From the NCBI RefSeq assembly GCF_000283515.1, contig NC_015976.1:3132501-3196500 (forward strand): DNA of 64,000 nucleotides, written 5' to 3'. Position 1 is the stretch's first letter. Each line of letters opens with the position of its first letter. The stretch comes from Sphingobium sp. SYK-6 (GTDB taxonomy: Bacteria; Pseudomonadota; Alphaproteobacteria; Sphingomonadales; Sphingomonadaceae). The position numbers and the translations under genes are program-made. Under the pieces are notes generated by a model. The model was not told where the DNA came from and searched no databases. It worked only from the letters and a program-made list of their open reading frames with translations. This document shows, one piece after another, positions 24,141 through 33,200 of the stretch.

Positions 24141-27100
24141 TTTCGGTTTCCCCGGCGCTCTCGCCAAAGCGCTCGAACAGGATCGGCAGCAGCACCAGCG
24201 TCAGCAGGGTGGAGGTGATGAGGCCGCCGATGACGACGATGGCGAGCGGACGCTGAATTTCCGATCCCGGCCCGCTGGCGAACAGGAGTGGCACCAGGCC
24301 GAAGGCAGTGATGCTGGCGGTCATCAGCACCGGGCGCAGCCTGCGTTCCGCGCCTTGCCGGACAGCTTCGGCCATGCCGTAGCCCTCGGCCAGAAGCTGG
24401 CGGAAATAGGCCACCAATACGAGGCCGTTCAGCACCGCGATGCCGAGCAGGGCGATGAACCCGACCGACGCCGGCACCGAAAGATATTCGCCCGACGCCC
24501 AGAGCGAGACGACGCCGCCCACCATCGCGAACGGGATGTTGAGCAAGATGAGGATCGCGGCGCGCAGCGACCGGAGCGTCGCCAGCAGCACGAAGAAGAT
24601 CAGCAGCAGCGCTACCGGGATGACGAGCATTAGCCGGGCCGAAGCGCGCTGCTGGTTCTCGAACTGGCCGCCCCAGACGATGCGGTATCCGGCCGGCAGC
24701 TTCACCTTTGCGGCGACCGCCGCCTTGGCCTCATCGACATAGCCCACCAGGTCGCGGCCCGAAACGAAGGCCTGCACCAGCGCGAAGCGTGAGCCGTTCT
24801 CATGATCGAGCTTGACCGGACCCTCAGTCCTCTCGACGCGGGCCATGTCGCTGACGCGCGCCAACCCTCCGTCCGGCGTGCGCAATTGCAGATCGGCGAA
24901 ACGGGCGGGATCGGAGCGCAGGCTCTCGTCGCCCCGGATGACGATTGGCACGCGCTTCTGTCCCTCGGCGACGATGCCGGCCCGAACCCCCTCGACCTGC
25001 GCGCGCAGCGCATCCTGCATCTGGTCGATCGGCATCCCGAAGCGTCCGGCGGCCGCACGATCGATGTCGAGTTGGAGATAGTCGACACTGTCATTGGCGA
25101 CGGTCAGCACCTCCGAGGCGCCCCGGACACCCGAGAGCGCTTGCTGGACCTGACCGGCGAGATCACCCAGCGTCGCTAGGTCCGGGCCGAATATCTTGAC
25201 GGCAAGGTCGCCACGCGCGCCGGTCAGCATTTCGGATACGCGCATCTCGATCGGCTGGGTGAAGCTCGGCTGGATGCCGGGCAGCCCCTCGATCGCCTTG
25301 CGCATTTCGCCGACCACGAAGTCCTTGTCGCCGCGCCATTCGGACTGCGGCTTCAGGCGCACGAAACTGTCGGTCTCGTTCGGCCCCATCGGATCGAGGC
25401 CGATCTCGTCGGAGCCGACGCGGGCGATCACGTCCTGCACTTCCGGCACGCCACGCAGAGCGCGCTGCACCGCCAGGTCGCCCTTCACCGACTGGTCGAG
25501 GCTGATCGAGGGCAGTTTGGTGAGCTGGACGATCACCGAACCCTCATCCATCGTCGGCATGAAGGTCTTGCCGACCGCGCCATAGGCCATGCCGGCGATC
25601 ACCAAGCCCGCCGCCGCCAGGCCATAGACCACCCGCTTGTGGGCGAACGCGGTTTCCAGCAGTTCTTGATAGCGCGGCGAGAGCTGGCGCATGATCCATG
25701 GCTCGCCATGATGGCCGCTCTTGAGCCCGAACGACGAGAGCACCGGAACCAGCGTGAGCGCCAGCAGCAGCGATCCGGCGAGCGCGAAGACGATGGTGAG
25801 CGCCACCGGCGCGAACAGCTTGCCTTCAAGTCCCTGGAGCGCGAGCAGCGGCAGGAAGACGAGCGCGATGATGAGGATGCCGGCCGAGACCGGCACGATG
25901 ACCTCGCTTGACGCCTGGAAAATCTGATTGAGGCGCGGATGACCTTCCTCATGCGTGCGCCCAAGCCGCTCGACGATGTTCTCGACCACCACCACCGCGC
26001 CGTCGACCAGCATCCCGATTGCGATGGCGAGTCCGCCCAGGCTCATCAGATTGGCGGACAGGCCCATGCCGCGCATGAACAGGAAGGTGATGAGCGCCGC
26101 CATCGGCAGGGTTGCAGCCACGATCGCGGCGGCACGCCAGTCGCCCAGGAACAGGATGAGCAGGATGACCACGAGGATCGTGGCTTCGAGCAGGGCTTCC
26201 TCGACCGTGCCGACGGCGCGGCCGATGAGGTCGGAGCGGTCGTAGAAGACATCAATGTGGGTGCCGGCCGGCAGGGTTTTCTCAAGCTCCGCCAGCCGAG
26301 CGCGCACGCCGTCGACGACTTGGCGGGCATCGGCGCCGCGCAGGGCGATCACCAGCCCCTCGACCGCCTCGGCCTCGCCATTCTTGCTCACCGCGCCGTA
26401 GCGGGTGAGACTGCCGGTCCCGACCGCTGCGACATCGCCCAGACGGATGATGCGACCGTCGCGGCTGGCGATGACCAGCGACTGGAGATCCTCGACCGTG
26501 CGGATCGCGCCGACCGCACGAACGATCAGCGATTCCTCGCCGTTGGTGAGCCGTCCCGCGCCGTCATTGCGGTTGCCGCTCTCGATCGCGCCGCGCAGGT
26601 CTGCGACCGAGAGCTTCGCGCTGGCCAACGCGACCGGATCGGGCCTGACTTCGAACGTCCGCACATAGCCGCCGAGCGCATTGACGTCAGCCACGCCGGG
26701 CACGGTCCTGAGCGCGGGCCGGATCGTCCAGTCGAGCAATTCGCGCTTCTGCTGGAGATTGAGCGGCCCTTCGATCGTGAACATATAGACGTCGGACAAC
26801 GGCGTCGAAATCGGGGCGAGACCGCCGCTGACCGAAGCCGGCAGATCGGCCAGCACGCCGGACAGACGCTCGGCGACCTGTTGGCGTGCCCAATAGATGT
26901 CGGTCCCATCGGTAAAGTCGATGGTGATGTCGGCAATGGCATATTTGGCGGTCGAGCGCAGGATCGCCTGGTTGGGAATGCCGAGCATCTCCATCTCGAT
27001 CGGCGTGATGACCCGGCTCTCCACCTCCTCGGGAGTCATGCCGGGCGCCTTGAGGATCATCTTGACCTGGGTCTGGGCGATGTTGGGATAGGCGTCGACC

Positions 27101-27204
27101 GGCAGGTTCACGAATGCCCATGCACCCAGACCCGCAACTGTCAGAGCGAGAGCAAGAACGAGCAGGCGATAGGACAGGGCCGTCGCGACCAGCGAGCGCA
27201 GCAT
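24133..27204 (-). CDS. czcA: CzcA-type heavy-metal RND efflux pump
   Basis: A 1023-residue inner-membrane RND transporter of the HME class, exporting Co, Zn, Cd or Ni from cytoplasm or periplasm by proton antiport. Evidence includes the family start (LPVDAYPNIAQTQVKMI), TM4 proton-relay region GLAIAIGMLVDGAVVVVEN, twelve hydrophobic segments in two clusters, and the large periplasmic loops. HME members carry DG where drug pumps carry DD; this fits. Length is near the family's 1030-1060. It follows czcB by 7 bases. The metal cannot be determined from sequence. Confidence 0.92.
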   Translation of the reverse strand: MLRSLVATALSYRLLVLALALTVAGLGAWAFVNLPVDAYPNIAQTQVKMILKAPGMTPEEVESRVITPIEMEMLGIPNQAILRSTAKYAIADITIDFTDGTDIYWARQQVAERLSGVLADLPASVSGGLAPISTPLSDVYMFTIEGPLNLQQKRELLDWTIRPALRTVPGVADVNALGGYVRTFEVRPDPVALASAKLSVADLRGAIESGNRNDGAGRLTNGEESLIVRAVGAIRTVEDLQSLVIASRDGRIIRLGDVAAVGTGSLTRYGAVSKNGEAEAVEGLVIALRGADARQVVDGVRARLAELEKTLPAGTHIDVFYDRSDLIGRAVGTVEEALLEATILVVILLILFLGDWRAAAIVAATLPMAALITFLFMRGMGLSANLMSLGGLAIAIGMLVDGAVVVVENIVERLGRTHEEGHPRLNQIFQASSEVIVPVSAGILIIALVFLPLLALQGLEGKLFAPVALTIVFALAGSLLLALTLVPVLSSFGLKSGHHGEPWIMRQLSPRYQELLETAFAHKRVVYGLAAAGLVIAGMAYGAVGKTFMPTMDEGSVIVQLTKLPSISLDQSVKGDLAVQRALRGVPEVQDVIARVGSDEIGLDPMGPNETDSFVRLKPQSEWRGDKDFVVGEMRKAIEGLPGIQPSFTQPIEMRVSEMLTGARGDLAVKIFGPDLATLGDLAGQVQQALSGVRGASEVLTVANDSVDYLQLDIDRAAAGRFGMPIDQMQDALRAQVEGVRAGIVAEGQKRVPIVIRGDESLRSDPARFADLQLRTPDGGLARVSDMARVERTEGPVKLDHENGSRFALVQAFVSGRDLVGYVDEAKAAVAAKVKLPAGYRIVWGGQFENQQRASARLMLVIPVALLLIFFVLLATLRSLRAAILILLNIPFAMVGGVVSLWASGEYLSVPASVGFIALLGIAVLNGLVLVAYFRQLLAEGYGMAEAVRQGAERRLRPVLMTASITAFGLVPLLFASGPGSEIQRPLAIVVIGGLITSTLLTLVLLPILFERFGESAGETENA

Positions 27205-27211
27205 GGGCCGA

Positions 27212-28339
27212 TTACCGCGACAGGGCGAGCGCTTTGAGCGCGCTCGTGCCAGCGATAACGACCTGTTCGCCGGGCTTCACGCCGGATAGCAATACGGCTT
27301 GACCGCCGCCCGTCCCGCCGATCTTCACGTCGCGCATGGCAAAGCCGCCTGTGGTGGCGACGAAGACGACAGTCCTGTTGTCCACCGTGGCGAGCGCGGC
27401 AGCCGGCACGCCAACCGCGCCCGCAGGCGCCGGGCCGGCAATCGACAGGTTCGTCGCCCGTCCGGCGACGATGCCTGGACCGGCGGCGATCTCGGCCTTC
27501 ACGCTGGCTGATCGGGTTGCCGGATCGATCGTCGATCCGACCGCTGTCACACGCCCCTTTATGTCCGGGTCGATCCGCACGGTCATGCCGGGACGGATCA
27601 GCCCCACCAGCCGTTCGGGCAACTGGCCGAGCACTTCGTAACGGTTCGCCGCGTCGATCACATAAGGCGCGGTCGTGCCATCCACCGAGCCTCCTGCCTG
27701 GATGCTGGCGGTCGTGACGCGGCCTGCGATCGGCGCCGTCAGCGTGTAGGTGCCACTTGCGCCATGACCGTTGACCATCCGCAGGATACGCGTTTTCTCC
27801 GAAACGTCGGCGCCGGTTTCCACAGCCATCGCACTGGCCTCGTCGGCGCGAGCGCCCGCTATGATGCCTTCGCGGCTGAGTTGTGACAGGCGGGCGGCGT
27901 TCGACCGGGCGACTCCGAGGCGTGCATTCGCGCGCGTTAGGTCAGCCCCCATCATGAGCACCTCTCGGCTGGAAATGACCGCCAGCGCCTGTCCCTGCCG
28001 CACCGTGTCGCCCTCGACAACCAGCGTGCGCATCACCACGCCGGGGAAGGTCGCCGCCACCGCCACGCGCGCATTCGCCGGAGGTTGGATCACCGCCGGC
28101 ACGGTTACCAGCGGGGTGTCTTCAACAGCGACCGCAGGAGCCAGCCGGATACCAAGCTGTGCCGCCTGTTTGCCGTCCACCCTGAGATCACCGGGGACGG
28201 TTCCTGCATTTTCTTGAACCGTCCCCGGCCGCGCCGCAGGGGGTGCCGGCGCGTTCGAGTCAGCAGCGATCCACCACAGGCCGGATACGATGCCGACCGC
28301 TGCTATGGCGCCAATGGAAATATAGGCTCGGCTGTTCAT
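27212..28339 (-). CDS. czcB: CzcB-type periplasmic adaptor
   Basis: A 375-residue membrane-fusion protein linking CzcA and CzcC. It has an N-terminal anchor (AYISIGAIAAVGIVSGLWW), barrel-sandwich/lipoyl halves (FPGVVMRTLVVEGDTVRQGQ and GTYTLTAPIAGRVTTA), a short helical hairpin and a beta-barrel (GRVTAVGSTIDPATRSA). No His-rich metal-binding N-terminus is seen, unlike Cupriavidus CzcB. It is first of the structural genes, 49 bases after the sensor kinase. Confidence 0.88.
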   Translation of the reverse strand: MNSRAYISIGAIAAVGIVSGLWWIAADSNAPAPPAARPGTVQENAGTVPGDLRVDGKQAAQLGIRLAPAVAVEDTPLVTVPAVIQPPANARVAVAATFPGVVMRTLVVEGDTVRQGQALAVISSREVLMMGADLTRANARLGVARSNAARLSQLSREGIIAGARADEASAMAVETGADVSEKTRILRMVNGHGASGTYTLTAPIAGRVTTASIQAGGSVDGTTAPYVIDAANRYEVLGQLPERLVGLIRPGMTVRIDPDIKGRVTAVGSTIDPATRSASVKAEIAAGPGIVAGRATNLSIAGPAPAGAVGVPAAALATVDNRTVVFVATTGGFAMRDVKIGGTGGGQAVLLSGVKPGEQVVIAGTSALKALALSR

Positions 28340-28388
28340 GCCCTTCGCCTAGAGGGGCAAACTGACGGCTCCCTGACGGCGAGGAGAT

Positions 28389-29408
28389 TCAGCTATTCTC
28401 CGGGAACCGCAATGTCAGTTCGCGTGCGCCCGGATCGGTGGTCAGCGCGCCGCCATGCGCGGCCATTATCCGCTCGACGATCGCGAGGCCGAGGCCCGCG
28501 CCGTCCTTGCTGGCATGGTCGGCGCGGCTGTGGCGCCGGATCAGATCATGCAGCCGATCGGAAGACAGGCCCGGCCCCTGATCCTTGACCCGGATGGCGC
28601 ACCCAGGGCCGACGAACACCTGCACGGCGCCACCGGCAGGCGTCGCGCGCACCGCATTCTCCACCAGATTGCGGAGCGCCGCCGCTATCGCCTCGCGCCG
28701 GCCGTGCACGATCGGCGATTCCGCGCCGGCTTCCAGGGCGATCGTCTTGCCGGCCGCGATCACGCCCGGCGCCAATAAGCTGACGACATCGGTCGCTACA
28801 TCGGTCAACGGCACGGCCTCGGGTGCCAGTTGCGCCGCCGTCGCCGCGTCGATCTGGGCGAGCAGCATCAATTGATCGATCAGCCGTCGCATTGCCGCGA
28901 CATCGGCTTTCAGGCGACTTGCCTCGGCATGGTCGAGCCGGTCGAGTTCGAGCGACAGCACCGCGAGCGGGGTGCGCAGTTCGTGTGCGACATCGGCGGC
29001 GAACGCTTCCTGCCGTGTGGCAGCGTCATCCAGCCGCGCGAGCAGATCGTTGACGGCATCCGTGAACGGCAGGGCTTCGGCGGGCATCCGCGACGTGTCG
29101 ATCCGGTATCCGCGCTCATGCCCGCGCGCCGCCTCGATCTCCATGGCGGCCTCTTCCAGCGGCATGAAGGCCTGCCGGATGACCCTGAGACCGACAAACG
29201 CCATGGGCACCATCAGGACAAGGACCGGCAAACCGACATGTTCGAGCATTTCACGGATCGCGCGATCCGTAGCCTGCTTCGCATTGAGATCGACAAACGA
29301 CAGGCGGTAGAAGAAGACAACGGCCGCAAGCAAAAGGATCGAGCCGATCAATCCGACCAGACCGAGCCCTCTTGCCAGACGCCGGGAAACGGATCGTCGA
29401 TGTGTCAT
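28389..29408 (-). CDS. sensor histidine kinase (metal-responsive, inferred)
   Basis: A 339-residue membrane kinase. TM1 is at about 14-34 and TM2 at about 58-78, with a very short periplasmic loop (about 23 residues). A HAMP-like region follows, then the H box with H142 (AHELRTPL), N box (NLVENAVRATPAGG), G1 (DQGPGL) and G2 (GLGLAI). The short sensor loop suggests membrane or intramembrane sensing. It overlaps the response-regulator gene by 4 bases. Context says it controls the Czc operon. Confidence 0.88.
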   Translation of the reverse strand: MTHRRSVSRRLARGLGLVGLIGSILLLAAVVFFYRLSFVDLNAKQATDRAIREMLEHVGLPVLVLMVPMAFVGLRVIRQAFMPLEEAAMEIEAARGHERGYRIDTSRMPAEALPFTDAVNDLLARLDDAATRQEAFAADVAHELRTPLAVLSLELDRLDHAEASRLKADVAAMRRLIDQLMLLAQIDAATAAQLAPEAVPLTDVATDVVSLLAPGVIAAGKTIALEAGAESPIVHGRREAIAAALRNLVENAVRATPAGGAVQVFVGPGCAIRVKDQGPGLSSDRLHDLIRRHSRADHASKDGAGLGLAIVERIMAAHGGALTTDPGARELTLRFPENS

Positions 29409-30079
29409 GCCGTCTCTCGCAGCATATAGCCTATGCCCCGGATCGTATTCAGCTTTCCGCCCGCACCAGCTTCGTCGAGTTTCCGCCGCAATCGCGACAT
29501 TGCGGCTTCCACCGCATTGGGCGTGACCGGCTCGTTGAAGCTGTAGAGCGCGTCCTCGATGGCGCCGCGCCGGACAACCGTGCCCGCGCGCCGCATCAGC
29601 AGTTCCAGAAGATCGGCTTCACGGCGGGACAAGTCGATCTCATTACCTTCGTAGCGCGCCGCTCTGGCCGCCGTGTCGAAACTTAGCGCTCCTATTTCGA
29701 TCACAGTCTGCGCTCGTGGACCGGGACGGCGCAGCAGCGCCCGGACCCGAGCCGCGAGTTCCTCGATCTCGATCGGCTTCACGACATAATCGTCCGCGCC
29801 GCCATCGAGTCCCGCGACCCTGTCCTCCAACGCGCCGCGCGCCGTCACGATGAGCGCCGGTGCGACATGCTGTGTGCGGCGTCTTGCGCCAAGCCAGTCG
29901 ACGCCATCACCGTCCGGCAGGCCGAGGTCGAGGATGATCGCGTCGTAGGCCGCTCCATCCATGGCGCTGTCCGCATCGGCGAGATTGCCGGCGATGTCGC
30001 AGGAGAAGCCACGGCGCTGAAGCCCCTCGGCCATCAGCTTAGCCAGTCGGTCATTATCCTCGACGATAAGCACCCGCAT
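29405..30079 (-). CDS. OmpR-family response regulator
   Basis: A 224-residue regulator with a receiver domain (E7, D8, phosphoacceptor D51 in ILDLGLPDGDG, and a Lys in VVKPIEI) and a winged-helix DNA-binding domain (about 125-220, LSRREADLLELLM and VEAAMSRLRRKLDEAGAG). It resembles the QseB/PmrA group. It is the first gene of the six-gene metal operon. A 6-8-6 palindrome 19 bases upstream may be its own binding site. Confidence 0.9.
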   Translation of the reverse strand: MRVLIVEDNDRLAKLMAEGLQRRGFSCDIAGNLADADSAMDGAAYDAIILDLGLPDGDGVDWLGARRRTQHVAPALIVTARGALEDRVAGLDGGADDYVVKPIEIEELAARVRALLRRPGPRAQTVIEIGALSFDTAARAARYEGNEIDLSRREADLLELLMRRAGTVVRRGAIEDALYSFNEPVTPNAVEAAMSRLRRKLDEAGAGGKLNTIRGIGYMLRETA

Positions 30080-30097
30080 GAGGGAGAACTTTCCAAT

Positions 30098-30117
30098 CTA
30101 CAGTTCAGACTCTGTAG
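30098..30117. promoter_or_regulatory. palindrome upstream of the metal operon
   Basis: CTACAG (30098-30103), 8-base spacer, CTGTAG (30112-30117), located 19 bases before the response-regulator start. A dyad at this position fits an operator for an OmpR-type dimer. Confidence 0.45.
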
Positions 30118-30227
30118 TGTTTCGACCTGCGTTCTTCGATCACCATGATGGAAATTGCATGGATGCCGGCTGAACCTCGCGGGAAGACGATCGGCATTCG
30201 CGAGACATTCTCAATGCGATGCCAAAT

Positions 30228-30965
30228 TCAAAGAGATGTCCCGAACAGATGTCCGATACCAGCCGTCAGAGCCATTGCCAGCGCGCCCCAGAAAGTGACC
30301 CGGATAACAGAGCGGACAGGCGCAGCTCCACCCGCCCGAGCACCGAGCACGCCAAGCACAGCCAGACAAACCAGCGATGTGGCAATCACCAGCGGGATCA
30401 GTAACTGTTGCGGGGCTATCGCGATGACGGCCAAGGGCGCCGCAGCCCCCGCGCTGAAAGTCACCGCCGAGGTGAGCGCCGCCTGTAGGGGGCGCGCGGT
30501 CGAGACTTCCGAAATGCCAAGTTCGTCGCGAGCATGTGCTCCCAATGCGTCCTTGGCCATGAGTTGATCCGCAACCTGCAAGGCGAGATCGACATCGAGT
30601 CCTCGTGCGGCATAGATATTCGCCAATTCCTGACGTTCGGAAGCAGGCTGATCCGAGAGTTCGCGCTTCTCCTTCGCAAGGTCGGCTTCTTCCGTATCCG
30701 ACTGCGAGCTGACGGAGACATATTCACCCGCCGCCATGGACATCGCGCCGGCAACCAGCGCCGCGACGCCTGCGATCAGGATGTCAGCCTTGCCCGCGCC
30801 GGAGGCAGCGACGCCGGCAATCAGACTGCCCGTCGATACGATCCCATCATTGGCGCCCAACACGGCAGCCCGCAACCAGCCTATGCGCCCCACGGCGTGG
30901 CGCTCGGGATGGGTTCGTAGTCTGCTCACGGCTTCGTCCCGACGCGACTTGGCCTGGTTGCGCAA
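30228..30965 (-). CDS. VIT1/CCC1-family Fe2+/Mn2+ transporter
   Basis: A 245-residue membrane protein with five predicted helices. The family signature is WLRAAVLGANDGIVSTGSLI (about 30-49), followed by MSMAAGEYVSVSSQSDTEEADL and a cytoplasmic acidic helix region (metal-binding Glu), then three C-terminal helices. VIT proteins move iron or manganese out of the cytoplasm. The first in-frame start is TTG 30965, only 10 bases after the cytochrome stop; GTG codons further in are alternatives. It is part of the cargo of the tRNA-Glu element. Confidence 0.85.
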   Translation of the reverse strand: MRNQAKSRRDEAVSRLRTHPERHAVGRIGWLRAAVLGANDGIVSTGSLIAGVAASGAGKADILIAGVAALVAGAMSMAAGEYVSVSSQSDTEEADLAKEKRELSDQPASERQELANIYAARGLDVDLALQVADQLMAKDALGAHARDELGISEVSTARPLQAALTSAVTFSAGAAAPLAVIAIAPQQLLIPLVIATSLVCLAVLGVLGARAGGAAPVRSVIRVTFWGALAMALTAGIGHLFGTSL

Positions 30966-30975
30966 ACCGACCGTT

Positions 30976-31527
30976 CTAGGCGCGCCATGGCAGCATCCTG
31001 CGCAACGTATTGTCCTTCATGACATAGTGATGGACGAGTGCGGCGAAGGCATGGATGCCGATGAGATAATAGCCAAAGCTTCCTACCGCTTCGTGCAATT
31101 CCTTGATCTGGCCAGCGACATCTCTGTCCTCTCCCATAAGCGGAGGAAGGGCGAGGCCGAAGAATGGGATTGGCTTTCCCGAAGCACTCAGAACCAGCCA
31201 GCCGGCTATGGGCATGCAAATCATGAACAGATACAATGCCAGATGCACGGAGCGCGCCAGGAAGTTCTGCCATGCCTTTGGTTCGGGCGTGATCCGAGGC
31301 GTCGTCCCCGCAACGCGCGCGATCACACGGATAACGACCAAGGCCAGGACTGCCAGGCCCAGCATGAAATGCCACGCCTTCATTCCTTCCCGGATGTCGC
31401 TCCCCTTGGGATAGTATCCGCGTAGCTCGATGCAGGCGTAAACAGCCGCAATCAACAGCAACATCAGCCAATGCAGCGCGATGCTCAGGCCGCCATACCG
31501 TTCGAGTTTCAGGCGTCCGCTCATCAT
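30976..31527 (-). CDS. cytochrome b561 family protein
   Basis: A 183-residue inner-membrane di-heme cytochrome with four helices. Probable heme ligands are His in ALHWLMLLL, WHFMLGLAVL, SVHLALYLFM and GIHAFAALVHHYV. The family transfers electrons from quinol to periplasmic acceptors or protects from superoxide. The start at ATG 31527 has GGTGGAG upstream; a longer frame begins at 31596. The VIT gene follows by 10 bases, so the two are likely co-transcribed. Confidence 0.88.
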   Translation of the reverse strand: MMSGRLKLERYGGLSIALHWLMLLLIAAVYACIELRGYYPKGSDIREGMKAWHFMLGLAVLALVVIRVIARVAGTTPRITPEPKAWQNFLARSVHLALYLFMICMPIAGWLVLSASGKPIPFFGLALPPLMGEDRDVAGQIKELHEAVGSFGYYLIGIHAFAALVHHYVMKDNTLRRMLPWRA

Positions 31528-32188
31528 TACTGCTCCACCTCTGACATCGCCTCGGTCCAGTCCAAGGTTTGAGGGAACACACGTCCCATCCGGCAAGTGA
31601 TTGACTCTAAATTAATATTCCAGCGCCTCTTCCTGATCCAGTGATGATTCACCTGCGAGTTTCGGCCTGAGGCCATCAGGCTCGCCGATCATTGGCCTGA
31701 TCGACCGTATCGCTACTATCAGCCTTGCCGGTTACATGGCGAACCTGACCGCATCCTGACGATGAAACAGGACTCCACATTTCCGAAAGACGTTAGATCG
31801 CGTCTGAAAGCTGCCATGATACAGGTGGCCTGCCAGGAGTGTGGAGCAGGTAGGTGTCAGAGGCGAGGAACTCGCTCGGCAAGTCCCAACATGATGGCAG
31901 CCAGCACGCCTGATCGAGGTCGATGGTCCCTCCCGGGTTTGCATACTCTCCAGGTTGCGGCAGTTCGGATCGCTATCTCTAGCGAGTTACAACAAAGGCG
32001 CTGTTGCGAACCCAAGGCCGCCAATATTGCAAGTGGACGGTTGTAAAAGAGAAGTCGGCCCATCGGTCGCGCAATGTCATTTCGGCCGATACGAGACCAG
32101 TGGACAGTTGGCATTTGTGATGGTATAGGCAATCTGCGTTAACCGAATATAGGCGTAAGTTCAATACCTTGCCACGGTAACTTGGTGC
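31528..32188. other. non-coding right end of the mobile element
   Basis: No gene is recognised. It includes an AT-richer stretch (31600-31640) and, near the border, TGATGGTATAGG (32118-32129), a motif repeated near attL. Short frames here lack ribosome sites and family resemblance. Confidence 0.5.
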
Positions 32189-32204
32189 CCGTAGGGGTCA
32201 CCAT
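32189..32204 (+). repeat. attR (16-bp repeat of tRNA-Glu end)
   Basis: CCCGTAGGGGTCACCA, identical to 14818-14833. There is no tRNA body upstream of it, so it marks the far border of the integrated element. Confidence 0.88.
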
Positions 32205-32432
32205 AACGCCGGGAATGGCGAAGGCGCGCCAGCCCCAACGATCTGGCCAGACCCACTCCATCGTCAAGCTTCTTTGCGACTGGGCGACATGTCGTGACCT
32301 GCAAGGCGCTGTGAGCCCTCCGCCCCCCGATACCGACTTCCATACCGAAATGGTCGCGCGAAAACGGCTTCCTCCGTCACCCTCGGGCAGCCCCGACGTT
32401 ATGCTGCCACACCCGTCACAGGAGGCGCTGAT

Positions 32433-32864
32433 TTGACCGACGATCCTGCACTCGATCGTTTCCTGGAAGCACAGGCGTCCGTTTATCCGCATGCGCTGGC
32501 CGAGATCCGCAGCGGCGCCAAGCGTTCGCACTGGATGTGGTTCGTCTTTCCGCAGATCGCGGGTCTGGGCCACAGCCCGGCCGCGCGGCATTTCGCGATC
32601 CGTTCGCGCGATGAAGCTCGCGCATTCCTGAATCATCCCGTGCTCGGACCCCGCTACCATGAATGTGTTCGCGCCTTGGAGGATTTGCGAACGGGCGACC
32701 CGGTCGCCGTGTTTGGCGAGATCGACGCGATGAAACTACGCTCCTCGCTGACCCTGTTCGAGGCGGTCCGGCCCGATCCCTCGATCGCTGCTGTCCTCGA
32801 CCGCTGGTTCGGCGGCGTGCGCGATCCACTGACCTTAAGGCTGCTCGGTATTTCCAACGGCTGA
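32433..32864 (+). CDS. DUF1810 family protein
   Basis: A 143-residue protein of the DUF1810 family (DPALDRFLEAQASVYPHALAEI, SHWMWFVFPQ, LGPRYHECVRAL, MKLRSSLTLFEAV). The family is soluble, all-helical and of unknown function. The start is TTG 32433, strongly supported by ACAGGAGG 8 bases upstream; no ATG is available before the conserved region. It lies 229 bases past attR, so before insertion it followed tRNA-Glu. Confidence 0.85.
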   Translation: MTDDPALDRFLEAQASVYPHALAEIRSGAKRSHWMWFVFPQIAGLGHSPAARHFAIRSRDEARAFLNHPVLGPRYHECVRALEDLRTGDPVAVFGEIDAMKLRSSLTLFEAVRPDPSIAAVLDRWFGGVRDPLTLRLLGISNG

Positions 32865-33200
32865 GCGGACGCGCTTTTCATCGCGCCGGCGGCGGTAAAC
32901 GCGGCCTCGCACATTGCGCAATCGCGACGAGCACAGTCGCGCCTTCCCTCACGAAAATCGCCGCACACGCCCCGCCGCGGCCCCCTGCGAGCGGGCCCGA
33001 CCGATCTCCATCCATGCGATCACCCGAGCCTCCCACGGGACGAGCCGAGATGAATATGCTTCATCTTCAAGGACCTGAGGTTGACCCCTCTGGTCGCATC
33101 CCTAAGGTATCCAAGGCATTCAAGCCCTCAAACCAAAACGTGGTCGTGTGTCTGTGTATCCTGATCTGGCGCGCGTCCGCACAGCCGGAAAGATCGCATC
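32865..33200. other. intergenic region upstream of the TPR-like gene
   Basis: No gene is recognised. A promoter-like pair for the next gene lies at 33081-33108; the rest holds nothing I can name. Confidence 0.45.
33081..33108 (+). promoter_or_regulatory. predicted promoter of the TPR-like gene
   Basis: TTGACC (33081-33086), 16-base spacer, TAAGGT (33103-33108). The -35 is good and the -10 weak. Confidence 0.4.

Larger units (their letters stand above)
14818..32204. mobile_element. integrative mobilizable element with metal-resistance cargo (17.4 kb)
   Basis: Bounded by 16-bp repeats of the tRNA-Glu end, with a tyrosine integrase next to attL. It encodes an integrase, AlpA regulator, toxin-antitoxin pair, traC, traD, relaxase traA, DUF6118, an oriT-like site, and a metal efflux operon with its two-component system. 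No VirB/Trb mating-pair genes or TraG coupling protein are visible. It is therefore best classed as mobilizable rather than self-transmissible. Confidence 0.85.

Noticed and set aside
24133..27204. CzcA being a drug-type RND pump
   Set aside because: TM4 has DG rather than the DD pair, and the partners and DUF3240 are of the metal class.
32139..32660. A 173-codon minus-strand frame crossing attR
   Set aside because: It runs antisense through the DUF1810 start and across an insertion border, with no recognised domain.
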